From NCBI RefSeq assembly GCF_030463535.1, contig NC_132881.1, positions 1,878,128-1,942,127 on the forward strand: 64,000 nt of DNA, written 5' to 3'. Positions 1 to 11,125 of this stretch are shown one piece after another. A program made the position numbers and the translations under genes. This DNA is from Salminus brasiliensis (lineage: Eukaryota > Chordata > Actinopteri > Characiformes > Bryconidae). The notes below the pieces were generated by a model, which saw only the letters and a list, made by a program, of their open reading frames with translations, searched no databases and was not told where the DNA came from. How positions within the stretch are numbered: position 1 is the stretch's first letter; each line of letters opens with the position of its first letter.

Positions 1-530
1 TATATTATGTACTATATTACACTGTACATTATGTATTATATTACACTATACAGTATGTGTTATATTCTTACACTATACAGTATGTCTTAATACACTACTG
101 TACTAGATTTTACAATATACACTGTACTATATTGTTACAAAATACATTGTACTACATTCTTACACTATACGTGTGCCATACATTATGTACTATACCACAC
201 TTTATAATATATACTACATCCGTGCACTGTGCATTATATTCTTAGTCTATACATCATACTGTGTACTATATTGTAAGACTATGTGCTATATTCATATACA
301 TTATGCTCTATGTAGTATAAGGATACACCATATACTATATTCTTACACTATATACTATATACTTTTGTTTATATTATCTATTGTTTATATTTTCTATCAT
401 TGTTTATTGTATCTATTGTATATATCTATACACTATACCATATGTACTCTTTTTTTACACTATATGCTATATTCTTGCACTATATATTAGCACTATATTG
501 AAGTGAGAGTACATTTAATGCAGCACGTAA
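1..530. repeat. AT-rich degenerate tandem repeat
   Basis: The stretch is a loose repetition of TTACACTATA, TGTACTATATT and similar words at irregular spacing. It is very AT-rich. Short reading frames cross it, but they encode only Tyr/Ile/Leu/Cys-rich low-complexity peptide and are not genes. Confidence 0.75.
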
Positions 531-1740
531 TATTTTATTTATTGTGAAATGTACGGTGTATCATCAATATATTTAACATATTATTTGTATAACTGTATAT
601 TTGTCTATATTTGGCCCCCAGACCACCGTAAAATATTGTGCTTTGCCCCCTTCCCCCAAGACAAGAATTTAGGTACTCCCGGCCTTTTCCCAAACTGTAA
701 GAGTTATGCCTACCTAGGATAACAGGTAGCTAATGTTAGCACACTAAGGTTAGCTATAACATAGCCATTAGCCTTTAGCCGTGTGTATTTATTAAACATA
801 CACATCATTTGAATATTTTCCAAAGTGAACACATGACTCACATGAGCTAACAGTGGCTAGTGCCTGAGTTGAGACACAAGCTCATAGCCGTCTGTCATAG
901 AAAGACATGTGTGTGTGATTTTAGCGTCCAGTTGTTGTGACTCAAATGTAGCTTATATAAAGTAACTATATATAAATATAATATAAATATATATAAATAT
1001 AATGTAGCTAACAAGTAATAGAAGCAGCTCATTAGCGTTGTGTTACTGTATGTAGATCATCGTACACTTGTTCTGACGCTGTGTGACATACCGTTATCTC
1101 TAAAACGGACACGCGTACTGAAAACGTAGCAGCCGTAGCCCGAAGTCAGAATTCTGTCCGTACTTCAGTCCGTGTTCTAGATAACTGTGAGTCATACAGT
1201 GTCAGAATCCACATAATGGCGTCTGTTAGAGGTTACTGAACGGCTCCACATGCTTTGAGGTGAGTATGTGTTGACCGAGGTGGTCAGTTAGCACAATGCT
1301 AACTGAATTAGCCATAGCCATATTAGCCTCGTAGCTCAAGTGTAAATAACAGTGACTGTAGAAAACACGGACGGTGCGCAGTGGCTCTTAGAAGTGAAGC
1401 CACCACAGGTGTAGCGCCTCTGCTGGCTGGTTGCAGTATGATGTGTAGCTCCGCCCATCCCTGTATGTTTTAATGGCAAAACTCCGCCCATTTTCTGCTC
1501 ATATGCCTCCTTTCCATTTCCTGTAGAACGGAGGGGAGCAGAACCACAGCGTCCATGTTTTCTACAGTCAGTGGTAGAAGCTAATGAAGCTAATGAAGCT
1601 AACTTCTAAAACCTAACAAGTCTTAGCTAATCAGCTACATCTGGGTCAAAGGAGCTGCGGAGGTTTAGCTCCTGCTTTAGCGAATGAAGACATCCCACTT
1701 CTCCATGTTCTGTTTCAACATCGTCATTCCGCACTGCATC
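531..1740. other. non-coding flank, no gene seen
   Basis: I see no coding exon here. The DNA is AT-rich and sprinkled with TTAGC/GCTAA words (for example around 720-800, 1290-1330 and 1580-1630), a texture common in fish intergenic and intronic DNA. If the upstream SOBP exons lie further left, this is SOBP intron; otherwise it is simply flank. Confidence 0.5.
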
Positions 1741-1742
1741 AC

Positions 1743-1780
<38 letters not shown>

Positions 1781-1785
1781 GTATG

Positions 1786-1827
<42 letters not shown>
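1743..1827. repeat. (GT)n microsatellite, two blocks
   Basis: Two uninterrupted GT runs (about 1744-1778 and 1791-1827) are separated by a short ACTGTATGTATAT spacer. The open frames crossing them on both strands are microsatellite artefacts. Confidence 0.9.
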
Positions 1828-2040
1828 GGTGGACAGATTGTTGGGGTCAGGAGTGAAGGCGGTGAGCGAGAGAGAGAGAGAGAGGAGTTGAGATATAAAG
1901 CAGAGGCGCTAATGTTCGGCCCGCGGCCACAAGTTAGCGAGGTAATTACAGAAAAAAAGGCGAGAGAGTCCGCGAACAGTCGCACCGTTGTCACGGCGAT
2001 CGGCCTCGGCAGAAATAAATGACAGTAATTATGTCTAGAC

Positions 2041-3475
2041 TAAGAGCGAGAGAGAGTGAGATAGAAGGTGAGAGAGAGGGAGAAGTAGATATAAGTTAGA
2101 GGGGGAGTGAGAGAGGTAAAGAGACAGAAGGGAGAGAAAGGTGAACGAGAGATATCGTAACGAGGTAGAAAGAAAGAGAGAGTAAGAAACGTAATGAGGT
2201 AGAAAGAGAGAGAGAGAAAGGTAACGAGGTAAAAAAAGAGAGGTAATGAGGTAAAAAGAGAGAGGGAAAGGTAGCGAGGTAAAAAGAGAGGTAATGAGGT
2301 AAAAAGAGAGAGCGGTAACGAGGTAAAAAGAGAGAGGGAAAGGTAGCGAGGTAAAAAGAGAGGTAATGAGGTAAAAAGAGAGAGAGGTAATGAGGTAAAA
2401 AGAGAGAGGTAATGAGGTAAAAAGAGAGAGAGGTAACGAGGTAAAAAGAGAGAGCGGGAAAGGTAACAAGGTAAAAAGAGAAAGGTAATGAGGTAAAAAG
2501 AGAGAGGTAATGAGGTAAAAAGAGAGAGAGGGAAAGGTAACAAGGTAAAAAGAGAGAAAGGTAATGAGGTAAAAAGAGAGAGGTAATTAGGTAAAAAGAG
2601 AGGCAATGAGGTAAAAAGAGAGAGAGGGAAAGGTAACAAGGTAAAAATAGAAAGGTAACGAGGTAAAAAGAGAGAGAGGGAAAGGTAACAAGGTAAAAAG
2701 AGAGAGGTAATGAGGTAAAAAGAGAGAGAGGGAAAGGTAACGAGGTAAAAAGAGAGAGGTAATGAGGTAGAAAGAGAGAGAGAGAAAGGTTACGAGGGAA
2801 AAAGAGAGTGAGAAAGGTAACGAGGTAGGAAGAGAGAGTGAGAAAGGTAACGAGGTAGGAAGAGAGAGTGAGAAAGGTAACGAGGTAGTAAGAGAGTGAG
2901 AAAGATAACGAGGTAGTAAGAGAGAGTGAGAAAAGTAACGAGGTAGTAAGAGAGAGTGAGAAAGGTAACGAGGTAGTAAGAGAGTGAGAAAGGTAACGAG
3001 GTAGTAAGAGAGAGTGAGAAAGGTAACGAGGTAGTAAGAGAGTGAGAAAGGTAACGAGGTAGTAAGAGAGAGAGAAAGGTAACGAGGTAGTAAGAGAGAG
3101 TGAGAAAGGTAACGAGGTAGTAAGAGAGTGAGAAAGATAACGAGGTAGTAAGAGAGAGTGAGAAAGGTAACGAGGTAGTAAGAGAGAGAGAGAAAGGTAA
3201 CGAGGTAGTAAGAGAGAGTGAGAAAGGTAACGAGGTAGTAAGAGAGAGTGAGAAAGGTAACGAGGTAGTAAGAGAGAGAGAGAAAGGTAACGAGGTAGTA
3301 AGAGAGAGTGAGAAAGGTAACGAGGTAGTAAGAGAGAGTGAAAGGTAACGAGGTAGTAAGAGAGTGAGAAAGATAACGAGGTAGTAAGAGAGAGAGAAAG
3401 GTAACGAGGTAGTAAGAGAGAGTGAGAAAGGTAACGAGGTAGTAAGAGAGAGTGAGAAAGGGGTAAAAAGAAGAG
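2041..3475. repeat. polypurine minisatellite (GGTAACGAGGTAGTAAGAGAG family)
   Basis: About 1.4 kb consists of units of roughly 20-32 bp built from GAGAGAG plus GGTAA(C/T)GAGGTA. The plus strand is nearly all purine; the pyrimidines are the T of GTAA/GTAG and an occasional C. Left of about 2815 the common unit is GGTAATGAGGTAAAAAGAGAG; right of it the unit is GGTAACGAGGTAGTAAGAGAG(AG)TGAGAAA. The change marks two sub-arrays that expanded separately. The long minus-strand reading frame across it (Ser/Leu/Thr/Tyr/Arg repeats) is a consequence of the repeat and not a gene. Confidence 0.92.
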
Positions 3476-3727
3476 AGGGGGAAAGGACGAGAGAGAGAGA
3501 GAAACTCCGATGTCGTGAGAGAGGAGGATGGAATAATACATGAAGGAAGCAGAAGCTTAAGGAGAGATAATTAGGAGAGAGAGTGTGAGTGAGCGAGAGC
3601 AGGAGAGAGAGAGAGGAAGTGCATTAGTGTAATGTGCAGTGAAATTTCCCGCTCGCAGTGCGGGCTGGTTAAGTGCTCTCCATCTGTGCTGAGTTTAAAC
3701 CGGGGAAATTAGCGTCCATGTATAATT

Positions 3728-3729
3728 CA

Positions 3730-3768
<39 letters not shown>

Positions 3769-3820
3769 GATCTGTGTGACGGTTCCGCTGAGCCACAGTG
3801 TGTGTGTGTGTGTGTGTGTG
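3728..3820. repeat. (CA)n and (GT)n microsatellites
   Basis: A CA run at about 3729-3766 and a GT run at about 3798-3820 lie about 30 bp apart in opposite sense, so the pair could fold as an imperfect hairpin. Confidence 0.85.
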
Positions 3821-3984
3821 AGTTTGTGAACTGGGCACGAAGTAGGTGCTAATGACCAGTAGTGCTAAAAGAACTAAGCTAAGCTAAGCTACTGTCAAAC
3901 ACACACTCGTAACTTACGTTAAAAAGACCTGTAAGAATGCCTCCGCACCACTAGAGACGCCATCACAAAAATCAATGACCATGT

Positions 3985-5266
3985 CCTTAGACCAGGAGGG
4001 GGTCTCAAAACAAATGAGGCAGTGGTTAGGACAGTTGCAGACAGGGGGAGGTCTCAGAACAAACAAGGTGGTTATTAGGACCAATCACAATCTAGGGAGG
4101 TCTCAAAAGAAACAGTGATTTGGACAAATCACAGTGAGGAGGCGATCTCCGAACAAACGAGGCAGTGATTAGGACAGATCTCAGTCAGAAGGAGGTGTCC
4201 AGAAGGAGGTCTCCAGTAGGAGGTCTCCAAACAATCGAGGCAGTGATTAGGACAAATAATCGAGACGGTGATTAGGACAGATCTCAGTCAGAAGGAGGTC
4301 TCAAAACAATTGAGGCAGTGATTAGGACAGATCTCACTCAGAAGGAGGTCTCAGAACAAACGAGGCAGTGATTAGGACAGATCTCACTCAGAAGGAGGTC
4401 TCAGAACAAACGAGGCAGTGATTAGGACAGATCTCACTCAGAAGGAGGTCTCAGAACAAACGAGGCAGTGATTAGGACAGATCTCACTCAGAAGGAGGTC
4501 TCAGAACAAACAAGGCAGTGATTAGGACAGATCTCAGTCAGAAGGAGGTCTCAAAACAATTGAGGCAGTGATTAGGACAGATCTCAGTCAGAAGGAGGTC
4601 TCAAAACAATTGAGGCAGTGATTAGGACAGATTTCACTCAGAAGGAGGTCTCAAAACAATTGAGGCAGTGATTAGGACCGATCTTAGTCAGAAGGAGGTC
4701 TCAGGACAAACAAGGCAGTGATTAGGACAGATCTTAGTCAGAAGGAGGTCTCAAAACAATTGAGGCAGTGATTAGGACAGATCTCAGTCAGAAGGAGGTC
4801 TCAGAACAAACGAGGCAGTGATTAGGACAGATCTTAGTCAGAAGGAGGTCTCAGAACAAACAAGGCAGTGATTAGGACCGATTTTAGTCAGAAGGAGGTC
4901 TCCGAACAAACGAGGCAGTGATTAGGACAGATCTCAGTCAGAAGAAGGTCTCAAAACAATTGAGGCAGTGATTAGGACAGATCTCAGTCAGAAGGAGGTC
5001 TCAGAACAATTGAGGCAGTGATTAGGACAGATCTTAGTCAGAAGAAGGTCTCAAAACAATTGAGGCAGTGATTAGGACCGATCTTAGTCAGAAGGAGGTC
5101 TCAGAACAAACGAGGCAGTGATTAGGACAGATCTTAGTCAGAAGGAGGTCTCAGAACAATTGAGGCAGTGATTAGGACAGATCTCAGTCAGAAGGAGGTC
5201 TCAGAACAAACGAGGCAGTGATTAGGACAGATCTTAGTCAGAAGGAGGTCTCAGGACAATTGCATT
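3985..5266 (+). repeat. 50-bp minisatellite, about 20 copies
   Basis: From about 4190 to 5266 a 50-bp unit repeats with strict phasing. Each copy reads GAAGGAGGTCTCAGAACAAA, then CGAGGCAGTGATTAGGACAG, then ATCTCACTCA, with minor variants. The variants ACAAACGAGG and ACAATTGAGG alternate, and CACTCA/CAGTCA/TAGTCA changes also occur. Degenerate copies of GGAGGTCTCAAAACAAA reach left to about 3990. No unique spacers separate the units, so this is not a CRISPR-like array. It has no coding content. Confidence 0.92.
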
Positions 5267-5435
5267 TCTGTCAAATTGCTGGTGGTGTGGTGGGATGGTG
5301 TTGTGACCGTGGTGGTCTCACCTTGCCGAGCTGGTCCACCCAGTGCCCTAGATGCTAGGCTAGATTCCACTAGCTAAAATGTGTGTTTTAGCACTTGCTA
5401 ATGCTTAGCTTTTGGTAGGTAGCTGGTTAGGTAGT

Positions 5436-5745
5436 TTTCACGATGTGGACAAAAGTATTGAGACACCTGCTCATTCACTGTTTAGAATAACTGTCTACTG
5501 TCCAGGGAAGATTGTTAGCAGCAAGACGTTAGAGAGGTCGGGATGTCGGCTAATCACCACCCCAACTCATCCCCAACTCCCTGACTCATCCCACAAGTAT
5601 TGGATGAAGTTCTTCCACTGCTCCACAGCTCAATGATGGGGGGCTTTATACCCCTCTTCTAGCCCACGCCTGGCATTAGGCAGCATGGTGCCAATAGGGT
5701 CCTGTATGCCGTATATCTTCGTATTCTACTGGTAGTACGTCTCTA
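5436..5745 (+). mobile_element. MITE-like repeat (M1 family), truncated copy
   Basis: The copy begins GGACAAAAGTATTGAGACACC and contains the conserved internal blocks CTACTGTCCAGGGAAGA, CTGCTCCACAGCTCAATG, GGGGGCTTTATACCCCTC and GCATTAGGCAGCATGG. These recur at 12348, 23390, 25924, 32112, 40362 and 60143. The fuller copies have inverted ends (GGACAAAAGTATTGGGACACC against GGTGTCCACAAATATTTGGAC), which suggests a non-autonomous terminal-inverted-repeat DNA transposon. I see no transposase. Confidence 0.7.
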
Positions 5746-6592
5746 CATTCTTGTGATTTTTAGAGAGTGGTGAGCATGAGTGTGTGTGTGTGATGAATGT
5801 CTGTCATTGACAGTAGTGACAGCTGATTAATCCCCTCATTACATCCTGAGAGACTCCCTTTCGGTAATCACCTCACTAGGCCTGAGGCTAATCTGCCACT
5901 CTGCACTCGTCAGCCTAAGCTCGCGAGGAAGCGAGTGACAGACAGACACACAGAGAGAGAGAAATGACAGACTGACAGGACAGGTGTAGAAAGTTAGGGA
6001 GTTCTGCCTTATTTGATGCACTTTTTGAAATCCTTGGAAGCGGGTTTCCTTCACACGCCATGCTCTCGTTCCACACTCGTACCTCTCAGACCTGCTGTAC
6101 CTGTCGACTTCTGTTAGCGTCACCTTGAATAAGCAACTAGGCTGCCTATTTGTTTTTGCGTGTAACTGGACCTGCACACACATAATTGTTCCTTGAAGGG
6201 AAAACCTTTTAGTTGGGACTTGCTTGGTCTGACCCTGCGGCTCTGCCAGGGGCGACCGACTCTGTGACAAGCACTGACTGTGTATGTGAGTGAGGGAGTG
6301 AGTGAGGGAGTGAGAGAGAGAGAGAGAGAGAGAGAAGAGAAAATAACATGTCAGGAGTTGTCCTCTGCAGACGTTGATGAAAATGGACATTTGGAGACAC
6401 AAACACAAACCTAAACCTAAGCTAAAGTTAGTAGTATTTTAGGAAAACATATTTGTCTCTGCACAAATTCAAAGCACGTAATTATCCAGTTATCTAATTA
6501 TCTAATAACTAAAACTACTTAAAGTCTTGGACTGCTGATCTCGCTGATTTCAGGCCAGTAAGTGTCCCATGTCGTGTTTATGTGCATTACAG
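5746..6592 (+). other. sobp: SOBP intron end with GA repeat and splice acceptor
   Basis: There is no independent gene here. A GA run sits at about 6305-6336, and GAGTGAGGGA repeats sit beside it. The segment ends in the acceptor GTGCATTACAG (AG at 6591-6592) that opens the SOBP coding exon. Confidence 0.6.
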
Positions 6593-8659
6593 GTGTGTGA
6601 CTGGTGCAAGCACATCCGCCACACTAAGGAGTACCTGGACTTCGGGTCAGGCGAGAGACGCCTGCAGTTCTGCAGCGCAAAGTGTCTGAACCAGTACAAG
6701 ATGGACATCTTCTACAAAGAGACCCAGGCAGCCCTGCCAGCTGGGCTGTGCAACCCCGTTCATCCGGCTGGGGAGGGTAAGTCAGAGGGAAGCCCCGGGG
6801 TGCAGCTTCTTACCCCGGAGTCTTGGAGCGCTCCTCTGAGTGAGCTGCGTGCCCGCAAGGCTCCCTCACCAGGGGGCGCCACGTCCGGGGTCGGGCACTC
6901 TGGGTCAGCATCGGGATCGCCTTCTGAGCATGGACCCATGTGTTCGTCTTTATCATCTTCATCGTCCACGAAAATCCCCACGCCGAGGCCGCATGAAAGT
7001 CCGACGTTACCGCCTCCCCCTCCACCACCACCTGGGCCTGGACTCCACCCGCCACTCGGAGTGCCACCCGGCAGCCCTCCTATGGTGATGACTCCTCGTG
7101 GCCCGATGCCACTTCCCCTCTTTATGGAGCACCAAATGATGCAGCAAATGCGCCCTCCATTCCTTCGGCCTCCTGGCCCCAACAGCCCGCTCCCTAATCC
7201 CATGATACCTGGCATTGGGCCACCCCCTCCTCCTCCTCGAACCCTGGGCCCCCCGTCGAGCCCAATGCATCGCCCCCTTCTCTCACCCCACATTCACCCT
7301 ACCTCCACTCCTACCCTTGCAGGTAACCCACCTGGAATGATGCCCCCTCATCCGGGTACTCACATTCCCGGACTGCCCTTCCCTCCTGTTAACATCATGC
7401 CAGCTGGGCCCATTCCAGTGCCACCAATGATGAACTTTGGCATGCCGTCACTTGCGCCCCTTGTGCCCCCTCCAATGCTCTTAGTGCCGTATCCAGTAAT
7501 TGTGCCGTTACCGGTGCCAATACCCATCCCAGTTCCCATCCCGGTCGGTCCAAAGGCATCGGGAGATCGTCCGGGGAACGACGGGATGCTTCCGGAGGTG
7601 TCAGGTGAGCACAGCAACTCGCAGGACTTGCCTTTCTCCCCTGATTTGTCCAGAGGAGGAGACAGCGGAGTTCATAAGCAGGGTCCCTCAAGCTCGGACG
7701 TGCTTTCTCCGGGGGTATCCGGTCAGACAGAACGGGGCAGGACAAGCATGATGGATCTCGCTGTTAAAACCGAAAGCCCCGGAAGCGGAAGTTCCACTTT
7801 GTCAAATTCAGGATCTCCTACAGACACACCAGCAAATGGAATCATTGATTTAACGACAAATCGTCGCTCCAGACAGCAGCAGGTCATCCAGAGGGCCGTG
7901 CCATGTGTGCAAGTGAAGCCAGAGCCTGACTTGACTCCACTCGCAGGGCAAGCTGTGTCACAACTGAGCGATTGCGAAGCGAATGAGAGAGACTCTGACA
8001 GCACGGGGCCAATAGAGAACTTGCACAGAGACAGAGACAGCGAGCCTAACAGCCCAATGAACACTGTCGTGCTGCCGTGTGCTGACCCTTCCTTCTGCAG
8101 TGCCACGCCCCCGCTGCCTCAGCTGGGTACATGCACCCTTTCTGCTCCCACAGCCAGCATCTCCACAACAAAAACAGAGCCAGGAAGCGCCACACCTTGT
8201 AATGTCATTGTCAATGGGGGTTGCAGCATGCAGCTGCTGGAGCCCACCGTCCGGAGCCCACCTCTGGAACAGCGCCCCCCTGTGGAACCATGCCGCAGGA
8301 CAACCACAGTCTGCAACGAGCCAGCAGAGGGAGAGGACCTGAAGGAAAACAGCTGTACGGCCATTGAGAGGGACACAGCAGGTAAGAGAGCCTTGTCCGA
8401 GCAGGCCAATGCTCCGGGAGGCGCAGGAGACGAGAAGTCCCAAGAGGCAGAGGACGCGGCGTCTGGAGCTGACCACGCCTACGCTCTGCCACTTATGCCC
8501 AAACCAGGCTGTGTCATTCAGCCTGTGCCTAAACCAGCAGAGAAGACGGCAGGCATCCTGCCATGCGGCCTGACTGCTCCTTTAGCAGCAGCGGGAGCGG
8601 CAGAGCTGGAGCCCCCGCTGAAGAGGAGGTGCCTGCGCATTCGCAATCAGAACAAGTGA
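6593..8659 (+). CDS. sobp: SOBP (sine oculis-binding protein homolog), large last coding exon
   Basis: This is the C-terminal 688 residues of SOBP, a nuclear cofactor related to Drosophila Sobp, which binds the SIX homeodomain factor Sine oculis; in mammals it is needed for the inner ear and brain. The exon follows the acceptor at 6591-6592 and opens with an FCS-type zinc-finger segment: [18 protein letters not shown], then [17 protein letters not shown] long proline-rich middle follows, including [39 protein letters not shown] and [12 protein letters not shown]. Next come an IIDLT SUMO-interacting motif (7841-7855) and the hallmark C-terminus [17 protein letters not shown] before TGA at 8657-8659. 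The match to vertebrate SOBP is unambiguous. An in-frame ATG at 6569 lies before the acceptor and is not the start; the N-terminal exons lie outside the window or were not found. GTAAGT at 6777-6782 is a strong-looking internal donor, but conserved sequence ([10 protein letters not shown]) reads through it. Antisense reading frames across the exon are shadows of its GC-rich codons. Confidence 0.96.
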   Translation: MCDWCKHIRHTKEYLDFGSGERRLQFCSAKCLNQYKMDIFYKETQAALPAGLCNPVHPAGEGKSEGSPGVQLLTPESWSAPLSELRARKAPSPGGATSGVGHSGSASGSPSEHGPMCSSLSSSSSTKIPTPRPHESPTLPPPPPPPPGPGLHPPLGVPPGSPPMVMTPRGPMPLPLFMEHQMMQQMRPPFLRPPGPNSPLPNPMIPGIGPPPPPPRTLGPPSSPMHRPLLSPHIHPTSTPTLAGNPPGMMPPHPGTHIPGLPFPPVNIMPAGPIPVPPMMNFGMPSLAPLVPPPMLLVPYPVIVPLPVPIPIPVPIPVGPKASGDRPGNDGMLPEVSGEHSNSQDLPFSPDLSRGGDSGVHKQGPSSSDVLSPGVSGQTERGRTSMMDLAVKTESPGSGSSTLSNSGSPTDTPANGIIDLTTNRRSRQQQVIQRAVPCVQVKPEPDLTPLAGQAVSQLSDCEANERDSDSTGPIENLHRDRDSEPNSPMNTVVLPCADPSFCSATPPLPQLGTCTLSAPTASISTTKTEPGSATPCNVIVNGGCSMQLLEPTVRSPPLEQRPPVEPCRRTTTVCNEPAEGEDLKENSCTAIERDTAGKRALSEQANAPGGAGDEKSQEAEDAASGADHAYALPLMPKPGCVIQPVPKPAEKTAGILPCGLTAPLAAAGAAELEPPLKRRCLRIRNQNK

Positions 8660-10290
8660 AGAGTGAGAGAGTTTGCAGGTCAGTCGTTTGTAGAAGTATT
8701 AAATATTTCTCTTGCATATTAAAATACTGGTTTTTAGGGTAAGATTTTGGTCACAGATTTGCCATGGATAGGACAGAATTTTGAGCTTTACGGAAAGACC
8801 TCTAGGGAATTAAGAATGAAGACAATGACTTGAGCAATTAACCACATATCTGAACGTCTGTCTCTTCTCTCTGACAGATGCTCACATCTCACCAAAGGGA
8901 CAAGCAGCACAGCACTGCAGCAGAGCCCATTAGTCCTCCCACATCTCCACCCGCCATATACGACTACCCGTCCCTGCACCCTCTAAACGTCTCTGCACTC
9001 ACACAAACACACACACACACACACACACACATACATGCAAACATACACACCCAGTCAAGTCTCACAAAGACAAACTGTGAGACTAGTGTTTCCTCAACCT
9101 CAGCACAGAACGACCCAGTGAATCCTTCCGAGGTCCGTAAACCTTTCCAAAAAAGTTTCACTGGTTCCGGAGGAGTCTTCTCAGTCCTGGAATGGATTCA
9201 CATCTGTGCTGAGGTGTCTCCCCCTACAGGACTGGTGAAGCTCTGCAGTGCTGCGGACTGAAATGTACATAGATAGCTGCAAGAGGGCCAAAATGTGGGT
9301 GTCATGCAATCATCAAGAGGTCTACTGGGCTTGCCAATCAAAAAATGTGCCCACAGATGACTGACAGGACCTGTTCCTGTGCAGGCCCCATGGGGGCGGG
9401 CCTTCGGAATGGTGCCCAATCAAAAAAAGCCCTGTGGCCTGCTACTCAGATGTGCCCAGTAATGATAAACAAGACAGGTTTGGGTTTCTGTGTGGGTCGG
9501 TGCTCAGACAAGTTTTAGGATCGGATAAGGTGAGCGAGAGCTGGAGGTTTGGCACCTCCATTCATCTATTCAGGCAGAACCGAACCGAAGATCTACGAGA
9601 GTGCCAAGAAAGTAATGGTTGAAAAAAAATGAACTGGTCACTCTCATCAAGTCTTACTAATCTTTATCACTCTTTCTGGATCCCATCCCGTCCCCAGGTC
9701 TGTTTCTTTCTTGTCCTTTCTTCGGCACCACCAGCAAAATATACAGTAACCCGTCTTCACGCCCTTTCGTCGTTCCCGGCCGCTGAAAATACAGGGAAGA
9801 AGGACAACTACAGCTCAGACAGCCTGATTTGAAGTGATGGGTGACTGGGGAACCTGGGAATTTCAGCTAGAACACCATGGACATTCAGAAGAAGACAGGT
9901 TAGGATAAGGTTGCTAATGAGGAGTGATATTTATGGACTGTTTACTGGCACCCCAGCAATTGAGGTTGGTGGTGCCAGAACGGACGGATGTGCAATGGAA
10001 AATTCACTCCCTCTCAATGACTCAAGGACGACAGGGTAGAGACACAGCATAACTTCAACAAGGACTGTCAGAATGGGCAAGCGCTCTGTCGCTATTGGCT
10101 AGAGTGAACAACCGGTCCTTCCACCAAGCTCTAAACCTAGACGTCATGTCAATCACTCACACTGAAGTTTCACACTGAAGGCATGCAGAGAAATGTGTAC
10201 CACGTTCCACACCAACACAAAGGTCTTGAGTTTATCAACTGAATCACATGGCATTCCTTCCCTGAGCCTCTCTCTGAAAATTGATCCTCA
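8660..10290 (+). other. SOBP 3' UTR or flank, no further gene
   Basis: No conserved coding sequence follows the SOBP stop. AT-rich ATTAAA-type words at 8698-8720 could be an early polyadenylation site. A CA microsatellite lies at 9001-9031. An open frame from 8878 to 9261 runs through that CA repeat and resembles nothing I know, so I do not call it a gene. Confidence 0.5.
9001..9031. repeat. (CA)n microsatellite
   Basis: This is a run of about 15 CA units in the SOBP 3' flank. Confidence 0.85.
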
Positions 10291-10296
10291 TTCGGT

Positions 10297-10738
10297 CAAA
10301 TCAGTCTCTCAATCAGTCTCTCAGTCAGTCTCTCAGTCAGTCTCTCAGTCAGTCTCTCAGTCAGTCTCTCAATCAGTCTCTCAGTCAGTCTCTGAATCAG
10401 TCTCTCAGTCAGTCTCAATCAGTCTCTCAATCAGTCTCTCAGTCAGTCTCTCAGTCAGTCTCTGAATCAGTCTCTGAATCAGTCTCTCAGTCAGTCTCAA
10501 TCAGTCTCTCAATCAGTCTCTCAGTCAGTCTCTGAATCAGTCTCTGAATCAGTCTCTCAGTCAGTCTCTGAATCAGTCTCTCAGTCAGTCTCTCAGTCAG
10601 TCTCTCAATCAGTCTCTCAGTCAGTCTCTCAGTCAGTCTCTCCATCAGTCTCTCAGTCAGTCTCTCAGTCAGTCTCTCAGTCAGTCTCTCAATCAGTCTC
10701 TCAATCAGTCTCTCAGTCAGTCTCTCAGTCAGTCTCTC
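10297..10738 (+). repeat. 12-bp minisatellite AGTCTCTCAGTC
   Basis: About 440 bp of AGTCTCTCAGTC units, with AATC and TGAATC variants in place of CAGTC. Because 12 is divisible by three, all frames read as Ser/Gln or Ser/Val repeats. The open frames here are artefacts. Confidence 0.93.
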
Positions 10739-10894
10739 GTCTGGTAGAACCGTTCAGCACGGTCACATTGGAAACCTTGCCTTTTCCTATAGGTCGGAGC
10801 TCCCCAACCCTTCTCCTGGAGGTCGACATGTATGTTCTCGCAGAATCTCACACTTCCGACTGGTGGTCTTGTTCAAATAGGACCAAGCCATGCT

Positions 10895-11125
10895 GCTTTG
10901 CCATCAGCAGCCGGAGTCTGGGTGAGCACAATTGGCCGCGCTCTCTCTCTCCCCTCGTCACTCTTAAAGTGACGATGGCGATGATGGCCGACGCAGGCGT
11001 CTGTCAGCTGGTGTGGTGGAGCCAGGGACCCGGCGCTTTCCTCAGAGCGTGTTGGCTGCCTGGCGATGCCGTGCTCGGGAAGCTACGAAGGGGTGGGAAA
11101 AATGGGGAAAAAATTGAAAAATTCC
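10895..11125 (+). mobile_element. SINE-like repeat (R2 family)
   Basis: The segment contains CAGCCGGAGTCTGGGTGAGC, CACAATTGGCCGCGCTCTC and GCTGGTGTGGTGGAGCCAGG, followed by CTTTCCTCAGAGCGTGTTGG. The same blocks occur in reverse at 47550-47800, and the second half matches 19200-19290 and 28310-28400. I infer a dispersed SINE-like element. Confidence 0.55.

Noticed and set aside
2035..3541. Minus-strand open frame of 481 codons (and overlapping ones)
   Set aside because: It is made entirely of the polypurine minisatellite read antisense (Ser/Leu/Thr/Tyr/Arg repeats); no domain and no splice context.
3985..5266. CRISPR-like look of the 50-bp repeats
   Set aside because: The units are directly tandem with no unique spacers, and the DNA is a vertebrate genome.
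6777..6782. Strong GTAAGT donor inside the SOBP exon
   Set aside because: Conserved SOBP residues continue directly across it, so it is not used in the main transcript.
6760..8492. Several antisense and alternate-frame ORFs over the SOBP exon
   Set aside because: GC-rich, proline-rich coding sequence opens other frames; only the plus frame matches a known protein.
8878..9261. 127-codon frame after SOBP with an acceptor-like CTGACAG before it
   Set aside because: It crosses a CA microsatellite and resembles no SOBP C-terminus; the SOBP frame already ends in its conserved C-terminal motif.
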